A DNA stretch of 51,181 nt from Methylobacterium mesophilicum (GTDB lineage: Bacteria; Pseudomonadota; Alphaproteobacteria; Rhizobiales; Beijerinckiaceae), in contig NZ_BPQU01000033.1 of the NCBI RefSeq assembly GCF_022179445.1, forward strand, positions 1 through 51,181. The letters are read 5' to 3'. This document shows, piece by piece, positions 25,504-38,259 of the stretch. The notes under the pieces are model-generated. The model saw only the letters and a list, made by a program, of their open reading frames with translations. It made no database searches and was not told the origin of the DNA. Each line of letters begins with the position of its first letter. The stretch's first letter is position 1. A program made the position numbers and the translations under genes.

Positions 25504-26802
25504 ATGACTGGAGCAGCGGCGATCGACCGGGTGAGGGGCTTCGCGGCCTCCTTGCGCGAAGGGACGGCCCCCTTCGCGCCGTTCGAGTGGATCATCGCCG
25601 GCCGCTACCTGCGGGCGCGGCGCCGGGGTGGCGGCGTGTCGGTGGTGGCGTTCTTCTCCGTCCTCGGCATCGCGCTGGGCGTCGCCACCCTGATCATCGT
25701 GCTCTCGGTGATGAACGGGTTTCGCGCCGAGCTGCTCTCCAAGATCGTCGGCATCAACGGACACCTGTTCGCCACGCCGATCGACCGCCCGTTCAACGAC
25801 TGGGTCGACCTGTCGGAGCGCCTGTCGAAGGTGGCGGGCGTGCGCGCCGCGGTGCCGCTCGTGGAAGGCCAGGCCTTCGCCTCGTCACAGTTCGGCGGCT
25901 CCGGCGTGATCGTGCGCGGCGTGCGCGCCGCCGACCTCGACGCGCTGGCCGCGGTCTCCAGCGCGATCCGCGGCGGAACGCTGGAGGGGTTCGACGACGG
26001 CACCGGCGTCCTGATCGGCCGACGGCTCGCGGATTCCCTGGGGCTTCAAGCCGGGGACAACATCACGCTGGTCACGCCCAAGGGGTCGTCCACGCCCTTC
26101 GGTACGGCGCCCCGGACCAAGAGCTACGCGGTCAAGGCGGTGTTCGAGGTGGGCATGACCGAGTTCGATCAGACCTTCGTGTTCATGCCGCTGACCGAGG
26201 CGCAGGCGTTCTTCAACCGGGAGAGCGACGTCAGCATGATCGAGATCTACGTCGACAACCCCGATCAGGTCGGCGACATGCGCGAGCCCCTCGAGATGGC
26301 GGCCGAGCGCCCGATCCTGCTGACCGACTGGCGCCAGCGCAACCGCACCTTCTTCGGGGCGCTCGAGGTGGAGCGCAACGTGATGTTCCTGATCCTGAGC
26401 CTGATCGTCGTGGTCGCGACGCTCAACATCGTCTCGGGCCTGATCCTGCTGGTGCGCGACAAGTCCAGCGACATCGCGATCCTGCGCACCATGGGGGCGA
26501 CCCCCGGCACGATCATGCGGGTGTTCCTGATCAACGGCGCGCTGATCGGTTTGGTCGGGACCCTGAGCGGCCTGGGGCTCGGCGTGCTCATCACCTTGAA
26601 CATCAAGCCGATCCAGCGCGTGCTGTTTCCCGGCGCCTGGGACCCGACCGTGCGCTTCCTCGCCGAGATCCCCGCCCAGATGAACCCGAAGGAGATCACC
26701 GCCGTGGTGATCACCTCTCTGCTGCTGTCGCTCGCGGCGACGCTCTATCCCTCCTGGCGTGCCGCCCGGCTCGATCCGGTGCAGGCCCTGCGCTACGGCT
26801 GA
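25504..26802 (+). CDS. lolC: Lipoprotein-releasing ABC transporter permease LolC/LolE
   Basis: An inner-membrane permease of 432 residues that, with LolD, pulls mature lipoproteins out of the inner membrane for transfer to LolA. It has one N-terminal helix (VVAFFSVLGIALGVATLIIV), a large periplasmic domain (about 75-290), and three C-terminal helices (VMFLILSLIVVVATLNIVSG; FLINGALIGLVGTLSGLGLG; VVITSLLLSLAATLYPS). The end PSWRAARLDPVQALRYG is the FtsX/LolCE hallmark. I use the ATG at 25504 because TAGG precedes it; 25483 is possible. It is followed by lolD after 13 bp; a single LolC/E protein is usual in alphaproteobacteria and would work as a homodimer. Confidence 0.93.
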   Translation: MTGAAAIDRVRGFAASLREGTAPFAPFEWIIAGRYLRARRRGGGVSVVAFFSVLGIALGVATLIIVLSVMNGFRAELLSKIVGINGHLFATPIDRPFNDWVDLSERLSKVAGVRAAVPLVEGQAFASSQFGGSGVIVRGVRAADLDALAAVSSAIRGGTLEGFDDGTGVLIGRRLADSLGLQAGDNITLVTPKGSSTPFGTAPRTKSYAVKAVFEVGMTEFDQTFVFMPLTEAQAFFNRESDVSMIEIYVDNPDQVGDMREPLEMAAERPILLTDWRQRNRTFFGALEVERNVMFLILSLIVVVATLNIVSGLILLVRDKSSDIAILRTMGATPGTIMRVFLINGALIGLVGTLSGLGLGVLITLNIKPIQRVLFPGAWDPTVRFLAEIPAQMNPKEITAVVITSLLLSLAATLYPSWRAARLDPVQALRYG

Positions 26803-26815
26803 CGGTCCGCATCCC

Positions 26816-27529
26816 ATGAGTGACGCAAGCGAGCCCGCCGGCAGCCCGCCGGTGCCGGCCCTATTCTTCGCCCGCGTCGAGCGGCGCTACCGGCAGGCCG
26901 AGGGAGCCCTGGATATCCTGCGCGGGGCCGATCTCGCGATCTGGCCCGGGGAGCTGGTTGCCCTCGTGGCGCCCTCCGGCGCCGGGAAGTCGACGCTCCT
27001 GCACCTTGCCGGCCTGTTGGAGCGGCCGGACGGCGGCGAGGTCTATATCGGCGGCCGGCCCACAGCCGCGATGCCGGATAACGAGCGCACACGCCTGCGC
27101 CGGGAGGAGATGGGCTTCGTCTACCAGTTCCACCATCTGCTGCCGGAGTTCTCCGCCTTGGAGAACGTGGTGATGCCGCAGCTCATCCGCGGCCTCGGCC
27201 GTGGCGAGGCGAAGACCCGCGCCACCGAGCTGCTGAGCTTCCTCGGCCTCAAGGACCGCCTGCCGCACCGCCCGGCCGAGCTGTCGGGGGGCGAGCAGCA
27301 GCGCGTCGCCATCGCTCGCGCGGTGGCCAACGGCCCCCGGCTGCTCCTGGCGGACGAGCCCACGGGGAATCTCGACCCCGGTACCGCCGGCCACGTGTTC
27401 TCGGTGCTGATGTCGCTCGTGCGGGCCTCGGGCCTCGCGGCCCTGGTCGCGACCCACAACCTGGAGCTCGCCGCCCGCATGGACCGCCGGGTGACGATCC
27501 GCGATGGGCTGATCACGCCGCTCGATTGA
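26816..27529 (+). CDS. lolD: Lipoprotein-releasing ABC transporter ATP-binding protein LolD
   Basis: A 237-residue ATPase that powers LolC/E. Walker A reads APSGAGKSTLLHLAGLL, the Q-loop lies in FVYQFHHLLPEFSALENV (typical of LolD), the ABC signature is LSGGEQQRVAIARA, and Walker B is RLLLADEPTGNLD. The switch His is in VATHNLELAA. One change from the commonest form is Ala in place of Gly at the start of the P-loop motif. The ATG at 26816 lies 13 bp past the lolC stop, indicating an operon. Confidence 0.95.
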   Translation: MSDASEPAGSPPVPALFFARVERRYRQAEGALDILRGADLAIWPGELVALVAPSGAGKSTLLHLAGLLERPDGGEVYIGGRPTAAMPDNERTRLRREEMGFVYQFHHLLPEFSALENVVMPQLIRGLGRGEAKTRATELLSFLGLKDRLPHRPAELSGGEQQRVAIARAVANGPRLLLADEPTGNLDPGTAGHVFSVLMSLVRASGLAALVATHNLELAARMDRRVTIRDGLITPLD

Positions 27530-27583
27530 GGGCGCGGCTCGCGGAATCTCGGCCGTTCGGCATCCCGAGACGCTCGGGATCCT

Positions 27584-28240
27584 TCATCGACAGGGGAGCT
27601 GGTAGCGCCGGGTGACGAGTTGTCCCGCCGCGTCGAGGGACAGGGTCGACGCCGTCCGGCTCTTGCGGGCCGTGCCGCCGTCGCAGCTGTCGGTGAAGAC
27701 ATCCCGGATGACCTGGCCCGGCGTCGCCAGCCCGCTGCCCGGATCGAGCTTGACCGCGGTGAGCGCCGTGACGCTCTCACCCATGTTGTAGAAGCCGGAT
27801 TCGAGCAGCACGTCACTGCGTCCGTCGCGATCGGCATCGACCGCGGCGGCGAGGCGCTGATACTGGACGTCCTTGGGCAGGCGGAAGAAGTGCGCCTTCG
27901 CGCCGTCGCCGAGAACGACGAGGACGGGTGCCACCGCATTCGGAAACGGCTCGCTCGCCACCGGCGCCGTCCGCTGAACGAGATAGGTGCGCTCGCGGCT
28001 GCCGGGCCGCGTGAACGCACCGGCGGCAGCCCCCAGCACCACGAAGTTGGGCCCCAGTTCCGTGCGCAGGGCTTGCGGAGCCTCTTCGGCCATGACCTGC
28101 GCGAGACGGGCCCGCTCGTCCGGCGCCACCGAGGGTTCGGCATCCCGGAAGCCGCGGTCCCGGTAATCCACGATGTAATCCGCGGCCTGGGCGCTCTGAA
28201 TCAATCCCAGCAGCATGACACTCGACAGCAGGCGGATCAC
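27584..28240 (-). CDS. Exported protein of unknown function with DxDxDG-type motif
   Basis: A 218-residue secreted or periplasmic protein. A Sec signal (residues 1-19, ending AQA) is followed by ADYIVDYRDRGF. Near 135-143 lies AVDADRDGRSDVLL, an EF-hand/FG-GAP-like calcium loop (Asp135, 137, 139). The C-terminus carries two Cys (DSCDGG and LPCR) that could form a disulphide. I do not recognise the family. It lies tail to tail with lolD (54 bp apart) and divergent from the next small membrane protein gene. Confidence 0.75.
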   Translation of the reverse strand: MIRLLSSVMLLGLIQSAQAADYIVDYRDRGFRDAEPSVAPDERARLAQVMAEEAPQALRTELGPNFVVLGAAAGAFTRPGSRERTYLVQRTAPVASEPFPNAVAPVLVVLGDGAKAHFFRLPKDVQYQRLAAAVDADRDGRSDVLLESGFYNMGESVTALTAVKLDPGSGLATPGQVIRDVFTDSCDGGTARKSRTASTLSLDAAGQLVTRRYQLPCR

Positions 28241-28416
28241 CGCAACCTCCGGATCAGGATCGTCGGATCAACGCCGTGTTGCTCCGGTCCGTCGTCCAAA
28301 TCATGGCCTTGAGCCGCCGGAGCAAGCCTTGCCCGGATCGGTCTTGTCGACCGGTTCGTACGGTCGCGCTAGACATCGAGGAGAGGCAGATCGAACGAGA
28401 ACCGGGAGGGCCGGTG

Positions 28417-28875
28417 ATGGATCAATCGCGTACCAACCTCCGTTCGGACCCGGTCTCTTCGGGGATCGCGCGGGTTCGCCGGCAGCTGCGACGCCTGGAA
28501 GCCCTCGCCGCGCAGCATCGGTTCCGCAAGCGGATCGTCCGGGCCCTGCGCGGCGGAGGCGGCGGAGGCTGCACCCTGCTCGTCCTGATTAAAGCCAAGA
28601 TCGTCGGCTCACTGGCCGGTAAACTTGCGATCGCTGCGCTGGTCGGGCTCGGCCTCGCCTGGCCCCTCGCGGCGCTGGCGATCCTCGCGATCGCGGTGAT
28701 GGTGGCATCGATCCTCAGCTGCGAGCCGACGGACCTCGACGGCTGCGACTGCGTTCGGTCGAACCCGCGACGCGCACGGCTCAAGGCGCTGATCAAGCAG
28801 CGGCGCGCGTGGCTCGCCGCACCGTCGGGCCAAGCACCGCGGATCCGTGATTTCCGGATGTCGCGAAGCCCCTGA
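28417..28875 (+). CDS. Small membrane protein of unknown function
   Basis: A 152-residue protein with a basic N-terminus (RRQLRRLEALAAQHRFRKR), a glycine run near 47-52, one long or two short hydrophobic helices (LAIAALVGLGLAWPLAALAI, then AIAVMVASIL) and a Cys cluster (CEPTDLDGCDC) followed by a basic tail. The start at 28417 is backed by GGGAGGG six bases upstream, one of the best ribosome sites in the window; earlier ATGs in frame are not. I do not recognise the family. It lies between the exported protein gene and the glycosyltransferase gene. Confidence 0.65.
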   Translation: MDQSRTNLRSDPVSSGIARVRRQLRRLEALAAQHRFRKRIVRALRGGGGGGCTLLVLIKAKIVGSLAGKLAIAALVGLGLAWPLAALAILAIAVMVASILSCEPTDLDGCDCVRSNPRRARLKALIKQRRAWLAAPSGQAPRIRDFRMSRSP

Positions 28876-28930
28876 AGGCCGGCAAAGCCATCGACTCAGC
28901 GGAGCTATGCCTTCCAGTCGCCCCGAGCCC

Positions 28931-30217
28931 TCATCGGCGGCCGGCCTCTGCGACCTTCAGGCCGGGTCCGCGCTCGACCGTAAGAAACGCCAGCTCTTCG
29001 ACGCGGTCGCAAGCGGCGATGATCGCGTCGGGGCTCTCGGCCAAGTGCGCCTTGGCCTGGGCGCAAGCGCGCGTCACCGCCGGGTCGGCCAGCAGCCGTT
29101 CCAGGACCCGGGCGGCCCGGGCCGGACGGAAGGCGTGGCGGCTCAAGGTGGTGCCCAGCGTCCGGTCCTTCAGGCGCCGCCCCTCGTCGAAATGATCGAA
29201 CGCCACCGGGACGACGAGTTGCGGGATGCCCGCAGCCAGGGCCTGCGCCACCGTCCCGACGCCGCCGTGGTGGACCAGTGCGGCGCTGCGCGGCAGCAAC
29301 GCGCTCAACGGCGCGTAGGCCAGGTGGATGATCCCGGGCGGTAGTGGCATCGGGATCTGGCCGTCCTGGGGAGCGAGCAGCACCCCACGTCGACCCATCC
29401 GCCGGCAGACCTCCAGAGCGGTCTCGAAGAACGCGGCGCCCTGGCGCATCGCCGAGCCGTAGGTGAACACGATCGGCGCGTCGCCTTCGGCCAGGAAGGT
29501 CTCGAGTTCCGCCGGCATCGCCGGCACGTCGCCGAACCGGTCGACCAGCGGGAAGCCGAGCTGCACCGCCTGGGACGGCCAGTCCGCCTGGGGCGCGGCG
29601 TACCAATCCGGGAACATCAGAAGCATGCGGGTCGGACTGTTCCACCAATGCCGCAGCCGGGTCACCGGATCGAGGCCGAGGCGTTGACGCAACGCGTTGA
29701 GGGGCGGCAGCGTGAACGGGCCGACCGCCACCGTGTCGGCGCCCTGGTTGAGCCAGGCCCGCAACGCCGCCGGGAGGATCCGCGGCAGCGGCAGTCCCGG
29801 CAGCCTGGGCGGATCGGACCGGCTCTCGATCAGGAACGGCATCACGTGCAGCGTCGCGGCCGGGATGTCGTAGAGTTCCTGGGCGAGCCGCGCGCCCCAG
29901 GCCAGAGGCGAGGCGACCACGATCTGATCGACCCCGCGCGCCCGGGTGGCCCCGAGCCAGAGGCACGTCGTCTCCGCCACACCCAGGGCGAAATCGAACA
30001 TCGGACGGAAGCCCCAGCGCGGATGCCAGAGTTCGGGCTGGCCGATCACGGCCTCGTAGTCGGCGGCCGTGCCGAGGGGCTGGAAGTACAGGCCCGCGCG
30101 CCGCGCCATCGCCTCGAACGGTGCCGGAGCGGCCAAGGTGACGCCGTGCCCGCGGGCCAGGAGCATGTGGCCCAGCGCGATGAACGGCAGCACGTCGCCG
30201 TGCGTCCCGACGGCCAC
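28931..30217 (-). CDS. UGT-type (GT1) glycosyltransferase
   Basis: A GT-B glycosyltransferase of at least 428 residues, of the kind that transfers sugars from UDP/TDP-sugars to lipids or small hydrophobic acceptors. N-terminal GTHGDVLPFIALGHMLLARG is the acceptor-side start; the donor-site signature is at the C-terminal domain (IIHLAYAPLSALLPRSAALV, then HHGGVGTVAQALAAGIPQLV and VPVAFDHFDEGRRL). The only standard start is a GTG at 30217, which leaves just four residues before the conserved GTHGD. The in-frame upstream sequence reads IGDRIQVALVAVG, more like a complete first strand, so a non-standard start (ATT/ATC at 30244 or 30232) may be used. It has no sugar or lipid genes next to it. Confidence 0.88.
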   Translation of the reverse strand: MAVGTHGDVLPFIALGHMLLARGHGVTLAAPAPFEAMARRAGLYFQPLGTAADYEAVIGQPELWHPRWGFRPMFDFALGVAETTCLWLGATRARGVDQIVVASPLAWGARLAQELYDIPAATLHVMPFLIESRSDPPRLPGLPLPRILPAALRAWLNQGADTVAVGPFTLPPLNALRQRLGLDPVTRLRHWWNSPTRMLLMFPDWYAAPQADWPSQAVQLGFPLVDRFGDVPAMPAELETFLAEGDAPIVFTYGSAMRQGAAFFETALEVCRRMGRRGVLLAPQDGQIPMPLPPGIIHLAYAPLSALLPRSAALVHHGGVGTVAQALAAGIPQLVVPVAFDHFDEGRRLKDRTLGTTLSRHAFRPARAARVLERLLADPAVTRACAQAKAHLAESPDAIIAACDRVEELAFLTVERGPGLKVAEAGRR

Positions 30218-30450
30218 CAGCGCGACCTGGATCCGATCCCCAATGTGTTGCGCGGGAATAGCCTGCTCCCTCGACCCCCCCCGGTCAAATAACGAACGTC
30301 CCGATAGGCGAGGACATGGCAGCCCGCCCGATCTCCATCAAGCCACTATTTGTTTACTATGATGTAAAGCCGCAGGCGCCGCATCGGCCCCGCCTCTATC
30401 TTCAGAACAAAACATGAACATAATGGAGCTGGAACACGGGAGGCGCGACG

Positions 30451-30555
30451 ATGCTGAAGCGGTTGGTCCTGACCGGGGTGGTCGAGTTCATGGCCTTCGG
30501 GATGCTGTTCGCGGCGGTCGCTGCCTGGGCGATAGCGTTGGCACCGGTTCGTTAG
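30451..30555 (+). CDS. 34-residue single-helix membrane peptide
   Basis: An ORF of 34 codons with a strong ribosome site (GGGAGG, 7 bases before the ATG). The product has a basic start (MLKRL) and one continuous hydrophobic stretch of about 25 residues (VVEFMAFGMLFAAVAAWAIA and neighbours), ending in APVR. That is the shape of a small inner-membrane protein. It sits 206 bp before dnaE1 on the same strand, downstream of an AT-rich stretch at about 30340-30365 that may hold a promoter. Function unknown. Confidence 0.6.
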   Translation: MLKRLVLTGVVEFMAFGMLFAAVAAWAIALAPVR

Positions 30556-30761
30556 CCGGGCTCTTCACATCCGGGCCGAGTTCCGGCCCCGGAGTGGCTT
30601 ATACACAGGCATTCGATCCGTCCGAGCCGATTATCCACACAGCGCGCCCGACCTGGTGCGCCGGAAGCACGACCGGTGGATATCGTCACGTTCGGCTCCG
30701 CCATACATCGACTTGGCAAGGCCGAGCGGGGATGTTGGACGACCCCGGATCAAGGTCGGCC

Positions 30762-34276
<3,515 letters not shown>

Positions 34277-34280
<4 letters not shown>

Positions 34281-34398
34281 CTCGCCGCAGAACCGCTTGC
34301 CGCCAGCACCACCGCCCGCGGCCGACCGGCACGCGGGCGTACAGATCGATGATATCTTGGTTCAGGAACCGCACGCAGCTCGAGGTCTGGGGTTCCAT
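34277..34398 (-). pseudogene. Remnant of an L,D-transpeptidase (YkuD) C-terminus
   Basis: On the minus strand the translation reads TSSCVRFLNQDIIDLYARVP, which matches the catalytic Cys-Arg region of L,D-transpeptidases that cross-link peptidoglycan (usual form S-[HS]-G-C-[IV]-R-[ML]-x-N-x-D-[IV]-x-D-L-Y). A one-base deletion just after PVGR moves the normal ending (RAVVLAASGSAAS, then TAG at 34277-34279) into another frame. Upstream of the motif the usual HGT and Gly residues are missing. So only the tail survives, broken, and its stop overlaps the dnaE1 stop. Confidence 0.5.
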
Positions 34399-34690
34399 CG
34401 TGCTGCAAAAGGGGCCGGCGAAGCAGCGTGGCGCCGCGACCTCAGGGCAGCGCCAAACGTCGGCGGCATGCTCAAGGAACGCGGTTGATCCGGCCGAATT
34501 TACCTGTTGCGGTTGTCAACGATCCGACGGTACAGCGACGCCGCCCTTAGAATTTTCTTCCCCGGCCATCGAGCTCCCGGAGCTGAAACGTTCCCGCGTG
34601 GGCGGCAAAAGAAGCTCGGTCGCTGGCAGGAACATGTATGTCCCTCGCCGGTAGGTTCCATGCGCACCTCGCGCAAACGGAGCCGCCCGC

Positions 34691-35605
34691 ATGTTCATGA
34701 AGATCGACCGTCTGCTGACGGAGCTGCCGGAGCCGAAAAAGCCCGAGCCCAACGCAGCCGCCGCCTTGCAGGAACTGCTCGGTGGCAAGTACGGCGAGAT
34801 GTCGACCCTCGGGAACTACATGTTCCAGAGCTTCAATTTCCGCAACAAGACCAAACTCCGGCCGTTCTATAGCCTCGTGTCGAGCATCTTCGCCGAAGAG
34901 ATCGGGCACGTCGAACTCGTCTCGACCGGCATCGCCATGCTGAACAATGGTCCCGGCAACCCGAAGAAGGACGTCGACATCTCGAAGGCACCGTTTGCCG
35001 AGATGCAGGATGTCCGCCTCGCCGGCAGCTTCCTGGCGAATGGCGGCGGCGCCATGCCGATGAATTCCAACGCCGCGTCCTGGAACATGGACATGGTCAC
35101 GACGACCGGTAACCTGATCATCGATTTGCTGCACAACTTCCATTTGGAATGCGGCGCCCGCATCCACAAGCTGCGGGTCTACGAGACCATGTCCGAGCCG
35201 ACCGGCCGGGAAGTCTGTGCCTATCTTCTGGTCCGCGGCTCGCTGCATGCTCATGCCTACGCGCTGGCCCTGAAGAAGCTCACCGGCGTCGAGATCGAGA
35301 AGATGCTGCCGACCCCGAACATCGACCTGTCGCGGGTCCCTGAGTGTCAGAAATACCTCGACGAGGGCAAGCACCGGCGCCTCTACACGTTCAGCGAAGC
35401 GGATTATCAGGAAGCTGCCGGCGTCTGGTCGAACGACGAGGTGGCGCTGCCGGGGGATCCGCCGGGCAACCTCGAAGTGGTCGATGGCTATCCCGAGGGC
35501 GGCAAGATCCCGGAACTCGACGGCAATTACGGCGCCTTCGCGCCGGATTACGCGCCGGAAGAAATCTTCGAGATCGCCAGCAAGCTCTACAAGAAAGGGC
35601 GCTGA
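34691..35605 (+). CDS. Manganese catalase
   Basis: A 304-residue non-heme catalase of the ferritin-like fold that turns hydrogen peroxide into water and oxygen with a dimanganese site. Ligand residues are visible: Glu36 in GKYGEMSTLGNY, Glu70 and His73 in FAEEIGHVELV, the later acidic/His helix in HNFHLECGARIHKL, and the His in RGSLHAHAYALAL. The C-terminal arm (LPGDPPGNLEVVDGYPEGG) fits the family. GGAG lies nine bases before the ATG at 34691. It stands alone; a stress promoter (EcfG type, GGAAC...GTT) was looked for but the spacing of the candidates is wrong. Confidence 0.93.
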   Translation: MFMKIDRLLTELPEPKKPEPNAAAALQELLGGKYGEMSTLGNYMFQSFNFRNKTKLRPFYSLVSSIFAEEIGHVELVSTGIAMLNNGPGNPKKDVDISKAPFAEMQDVRLAGSFLANGGGAMPMNSNAASWNMDMVTTTGNLIIDLLHNFHLECGARIHKLRVYETMSEPTGREVCAYLLVRGSLHAHAYALALKKLTGVEIEKMLPTPNIDLSRVPECQKYLDEGKHRRLYTFSEADYQEAAGVWSNDEVALPGDPPGNLEVVDGYPEGGKIPELDGNYGAFAPDYAPEEIFEIASKLYKKGR

Positions 35606-35742
35606 TTTCGCTCCGCTTGGGGCCGTTTCCCGGCGCCAAGCCGTTCTGCAGGCCACACCGAACAGGGTGAGGCGTCTTCTTCTGCTTGGAGCAGGACGTC
35701 GAGCCGTCCTGCTTCCACCCGCCGGACAGCTCATTCGGCATT

Positions 35743-35776
35743 GCGGTCTGGGAACGATCGTTCGATCCCAGACCGC
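35743..35776. repeat. Perfect 11 bp inverted repeat with palindromic loop
   Basis: GCGGTCTGGGA (35743-35753) is exactly complementary to 35766-35776. The 12-base loop itself contains the palindrome AACGATCGTT. It lies in the gene-free interval 35606-35957 downstream of the manganese catalase, between convergent genes. There is no T-run, so it is either a weak terminator or a protein-binding site. Nothing else is recognised in this interval. Confidence 0.75.
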
Positions 35777-35957
35777 ACACTTGCGCGTCTTGCCGCCAGA
35801 GCGCCCGACGGACATTGCGGGTTCGACGGCGGAGTACACTGTCAGCGCACGCGGCTTCTCGCAGACATCCGCTGTCAGCTTGGCTCCAGATCCAAACGCC
35901 CGGCGTCTTTCTGGGCCCGACGCCTGGTTCGCATGTCGCGGTCGGTGCCAAGCGCCG

Positions 35958-36575
35958 TTACGGCACCGCGAGGCAGCTGTTCAGCGCGGCCTTCAATGCT
36001 GCCGCATCACTCTCCGCCACCGAGAAGCTCGCCACGAGGGATTGGTCCCCGGCGCGCGGGCTGGCCTGCGTCCAGGTGATCCGGGTACCAGGCTGGGCAA
36101 GCGCCAGGGCGATGCCACGCAATGGATCCTCGCCCCGGTGGGCGCCGGTGACCGTCAGGCTGGCCTGCTTGTCGGGATCGGTCGAGACAGCCCCTTGCGC
36201 CGCCATCCGCACGGAGCGGACGCTCCCGGCGCTCGATACCAGGATGCTGGTGAGCGGCGGCCCTCTTCCGTCGAGGCCGGACACATCGAACCCGTCCGCC
36301 AAATCCGTGAACCGCTGGACCGTCAGGACAGCCGACAGGCCGACCCCAGCCGGGTCGCAGGCGAGCCGCAGGGTCGCCGGACGCTGTCCGGCGCCCAGCG
36401 TGGCGTTGCCGGCGAGTTCCTTGGCGCCGGCCACCGGCCGCGACCCGTCCGGCAGGAGAGGCGTCCCCCCGGTCAGGACGTCGAACAGCCGGAAGCCGCG
36501 GGGCCAGGGGCCCGCGGCCAGTACCGCGACCGCAACCACCAGAATCGCCAGAGCCACACCGATCCGCAGCCGCAT
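35958..36575 (-). CDS. Membrane-anchored or exported protein of unknown function
   Basis: A 205-residue protein. Residues 2-22 form a single hydrophobic helix (MRLRIGVALAILVVAVAVLA) acting as an uncleaved anchor or signal. The rest is an Ala/Gly/Ser-rich beta-type domain with two Cys (LACDPAG and LNSCLAVP, the latter at the end). The ATG at 36575 has GAGG six bases upstream, which decides the start over the longer open frame. No family was recognised. Its neighbours give no hint. Confidence 0.7.
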   Translation of the reverse strand: MRLRIGVALAILVVAVAVLAAGPWPRGFRLFDVLTGGTPLLPDGSRPVAGAKELAGNATLGAGQRPATLRLACDPAGVGLSAVLTVQRFTDLADGFDVSGLDGRGPPLTSILVSSAGSVRSVRMAAQGAVSTDPDKQASLTVTGAHRGEDPLRGIALALAQPGTRITWTQASPRAGDQSLVASFSVAESDAAALKAALNSCLAVP

Positions 36576-36850
36576 CCTGTCCTCGCCCCGGGAGATCCTG
36601 GGCCGGCGGCATAAAGCATGAGGCGTGAAAGTCGAATCCCGTCTTTCGGAATCGCCATGCGATTTCAAGGAACTAAGACGTGCTGCCAGGGACGCGAGAA
36701 GGTAGCGTACCTAAGGCGAACGCGGCCGACCAGCAACGCTTCGTTCACCACGATCCATGGAACTGCCCACAACCACAGCCTGTGAGCCTGGCAGCAACTT
36801 CGTAAAAACCGATCGATCCTATGCACGCTCGCTCAACCCTGAGCGTTGCA

Positions 36851-36994
36851 ATGCGCACCAAGATCCTCCTCGCCCTCACCCTCGTCGTCTATCTCACCAC
36901 CGGGCGGGCGCCGGGTATCCGCGAGCCGCGCAACCCGGATACCGAGCATGCCGGCGGCCGGGTGGTGATCGCGATGAAGCGCGCCTGGTCGTGA
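36851..36994 (+). CDS. Possible small exported peptide (47 aa)
   Basis: An ORF of 47 codons. The N-terminus (MRTKILLALTLVVYLTTG) looks like a signal peptide or a membrane anchor, followed by a charged tail ending AMKRAWS. A small hairpin (CGCTCA-ACCC-TGAGCG) lies just before the ATG and there is no clear ribosome site, so expression is doubtful. It ends 3 bp from the convergent chaC stop. The interval 36576-36850 before it holds nothing else that I recognise. Confidence 0.4.
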   Translation: MRTKILLALTLVVYLTTGRAPGIREPRNPDTEHAGGRVVIAMKRAWS

Positions 36995-36997
36995 AGC

Positions 36998-37693
36998 TCA
37001 TTGCCGCGCTGCATTGGCCTTGAGCCGCGCGGCCACGAGGGCCTGCAGGCTCCAGAGGTGGCGGTCGCGGATCCCGAGCCGTTCGCAAGCCTCGACGGTC
37101 CGGAACAGGTACTCGGCGCTCGGCCCCGCATGCCCGCGGGCGGCCGCGATCTTGTCAGCGATGTCCGGGTCCGAGAGACGGCCCGCGTAGCGCTCGTTGG
37201 CACGGTTGGCCAGGAAGGTCAGCGCCGAGACGGTCCCGGCCTCGGTCGCCACCGGCAGCCAGCGGGCGACGTAGCCGCGGCCGCGCATCTCCCGCCGCCA
37301 GACCGGCATCAGCGCCTCGCGGATTTCCGTCCCCGGCAGACGGAACGCGACGCCCTTGCACAGGCCGCCGCGATCCAGCGCCAGGACGAAACCCGGCCGC
37401 TCCGGCGTGCCGCGGAACCGGCGCTGGAGCAGGCAGAACCGGCGGTGAAAGCCCCGCACGGTCCCGATCCGACTCTCGGCCACCGGAAATTCCGGCCGCC
37501 ACATCAGGGACCCGTAGGCGAACACCCAGAGGTCATGCCCCTCCCGCCCGGCCGTGATCTCTTCGAGACCGGGACGCAGTTCCGCGTCGCTGAGCAGGTC
37601 GAGCGCGCTCGGATCGTCCGGGACCGGCGTAGCGTGGGCACGCGCGATCAGGTCGAGGCTGAGGTCGAGGGTGCGCGCGCGTGTCGAGGGCAT
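36998..37693 (-). CDS. chaC: Gamma-glutamylcyclotransferase, ChaC family
   Basis: A cytoplasmic enzyme that splits glutathione to 5-oxoproline and Cys-Gly. The protein is about 231 residues. The substrate-binding loop WVFAYGSLMWRPEFP is the ChaC hallmark, followed by GFHRRFCLLQRRFRGTPERP, the GLCKGVAFRLP strand and a glutamate-rich middle (EALMPVWRREM) with the likely catalytic acid. TFLANRANERYAG and the final AEYLFRTVEACERLGI fit the family. The ATG at 37693 is used; a TTG at 37702 would add three residues. It lies 19 bp downstream of a secreted-protein gene on the same strand and is probably in its transcript. Confidence 0.93.
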   Translation of the reverse strand: MPSTRARTLDLSLDLIARAHATPVPDDPSALDLLSDAELRPGLEEITAGREGHDLWVFAYGSLMWRPEFPVAESRIGTVRGFHRRFCLLQRRFRGTPERPGFVLALDRGGLCKGVAFRLPGTEIREALMPVWRREMRGRGYVARWLPVATEAGTVSALTFLANRANERYAGRLSDPDIADKIAAARGHAGPSAEYLFRTVEACERLGIRDRHLWSLQALVAARLKANAARQ

Positions 37694-37712
37694 GGCGGTC
37701 AACGCGGCCGGC

Positions 37713-38114
37713 TCACCGCGCGTTGCCCAGGGCGTCGAGTTCCGGGAACGGCTGGCTGCGATGGCCGGTGCAGACCTCGTCGTCGTCGATCACGTCCAGC
37801 CGGTCGGCGGCGTAGCGCATCACCGCCTTGGGCCGCTCGGGCTTGCCGAAGGTCCGGCCACTCATCCGGCTCGACACGCAGTAGATCGTCCGGCCGCCAT
37901 CCTCGATCGGCCCTGCGAGCCGGCTGCCCGCGAACCGCACCGGCAGGAGCGAGACCGAACCGAAATCGACCTGTTTCAGGGCGAGCGCGGCAATCCGCTG
38001 CTTCAAGGCTGGGGAGGTCGCATCCTCGGCGGTGGGCTTCGCCGCCTTGGGGGCGGCCAGGGCCCCGGTAAGCGTCAGGGCCAGGACAAGAGCCGGAACT
38101 GCGGCGCGGCGCAT
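37713..38114 (-). CDS. Small secreted protein of unknown function
   Basis: A 133-residue exported protein. A Sec signal (MRRAAVPALVLALTLTGALA) is cleaved before APKAAKP. The mature part has a beta-type core (VDFGSVSLLPVRFAGSRLAG; TIYCVSSRMSGRTFGKPERP) with Cys residues near the middle and end (EVCTGH). Such proteins occur in related bacteria with no known role. It lies upstream of chaC, in the same direction, and diverges from recO. Confidence 0.72.
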   Translation of the reverse strand: MRRAAVPALVLALTLTGALAAPKAAKPTAEDATSPALKQRIAALALKQVDFGSVSLLPVRFAGSRLAGPIEDGGRTIYCVSSRMSGRTFGKPERPKAVMRYAADRLDVIDDDEVCTGHRSQPFPELDALGNAR

Positions 38115-38259
38115 GGGCGTGATTCCTTCACGGCCACGCTAAAGCCGCGCCGCCGGCGCGCAAGGGCGGCGTGGCAGCCGAGGAGCGCTTATATGGCGGT
38201 CTCTTGCGGATCGCCGGTGCTTGCCGATCCGCGCCACGCCCACCGGTCATGGGAACCCG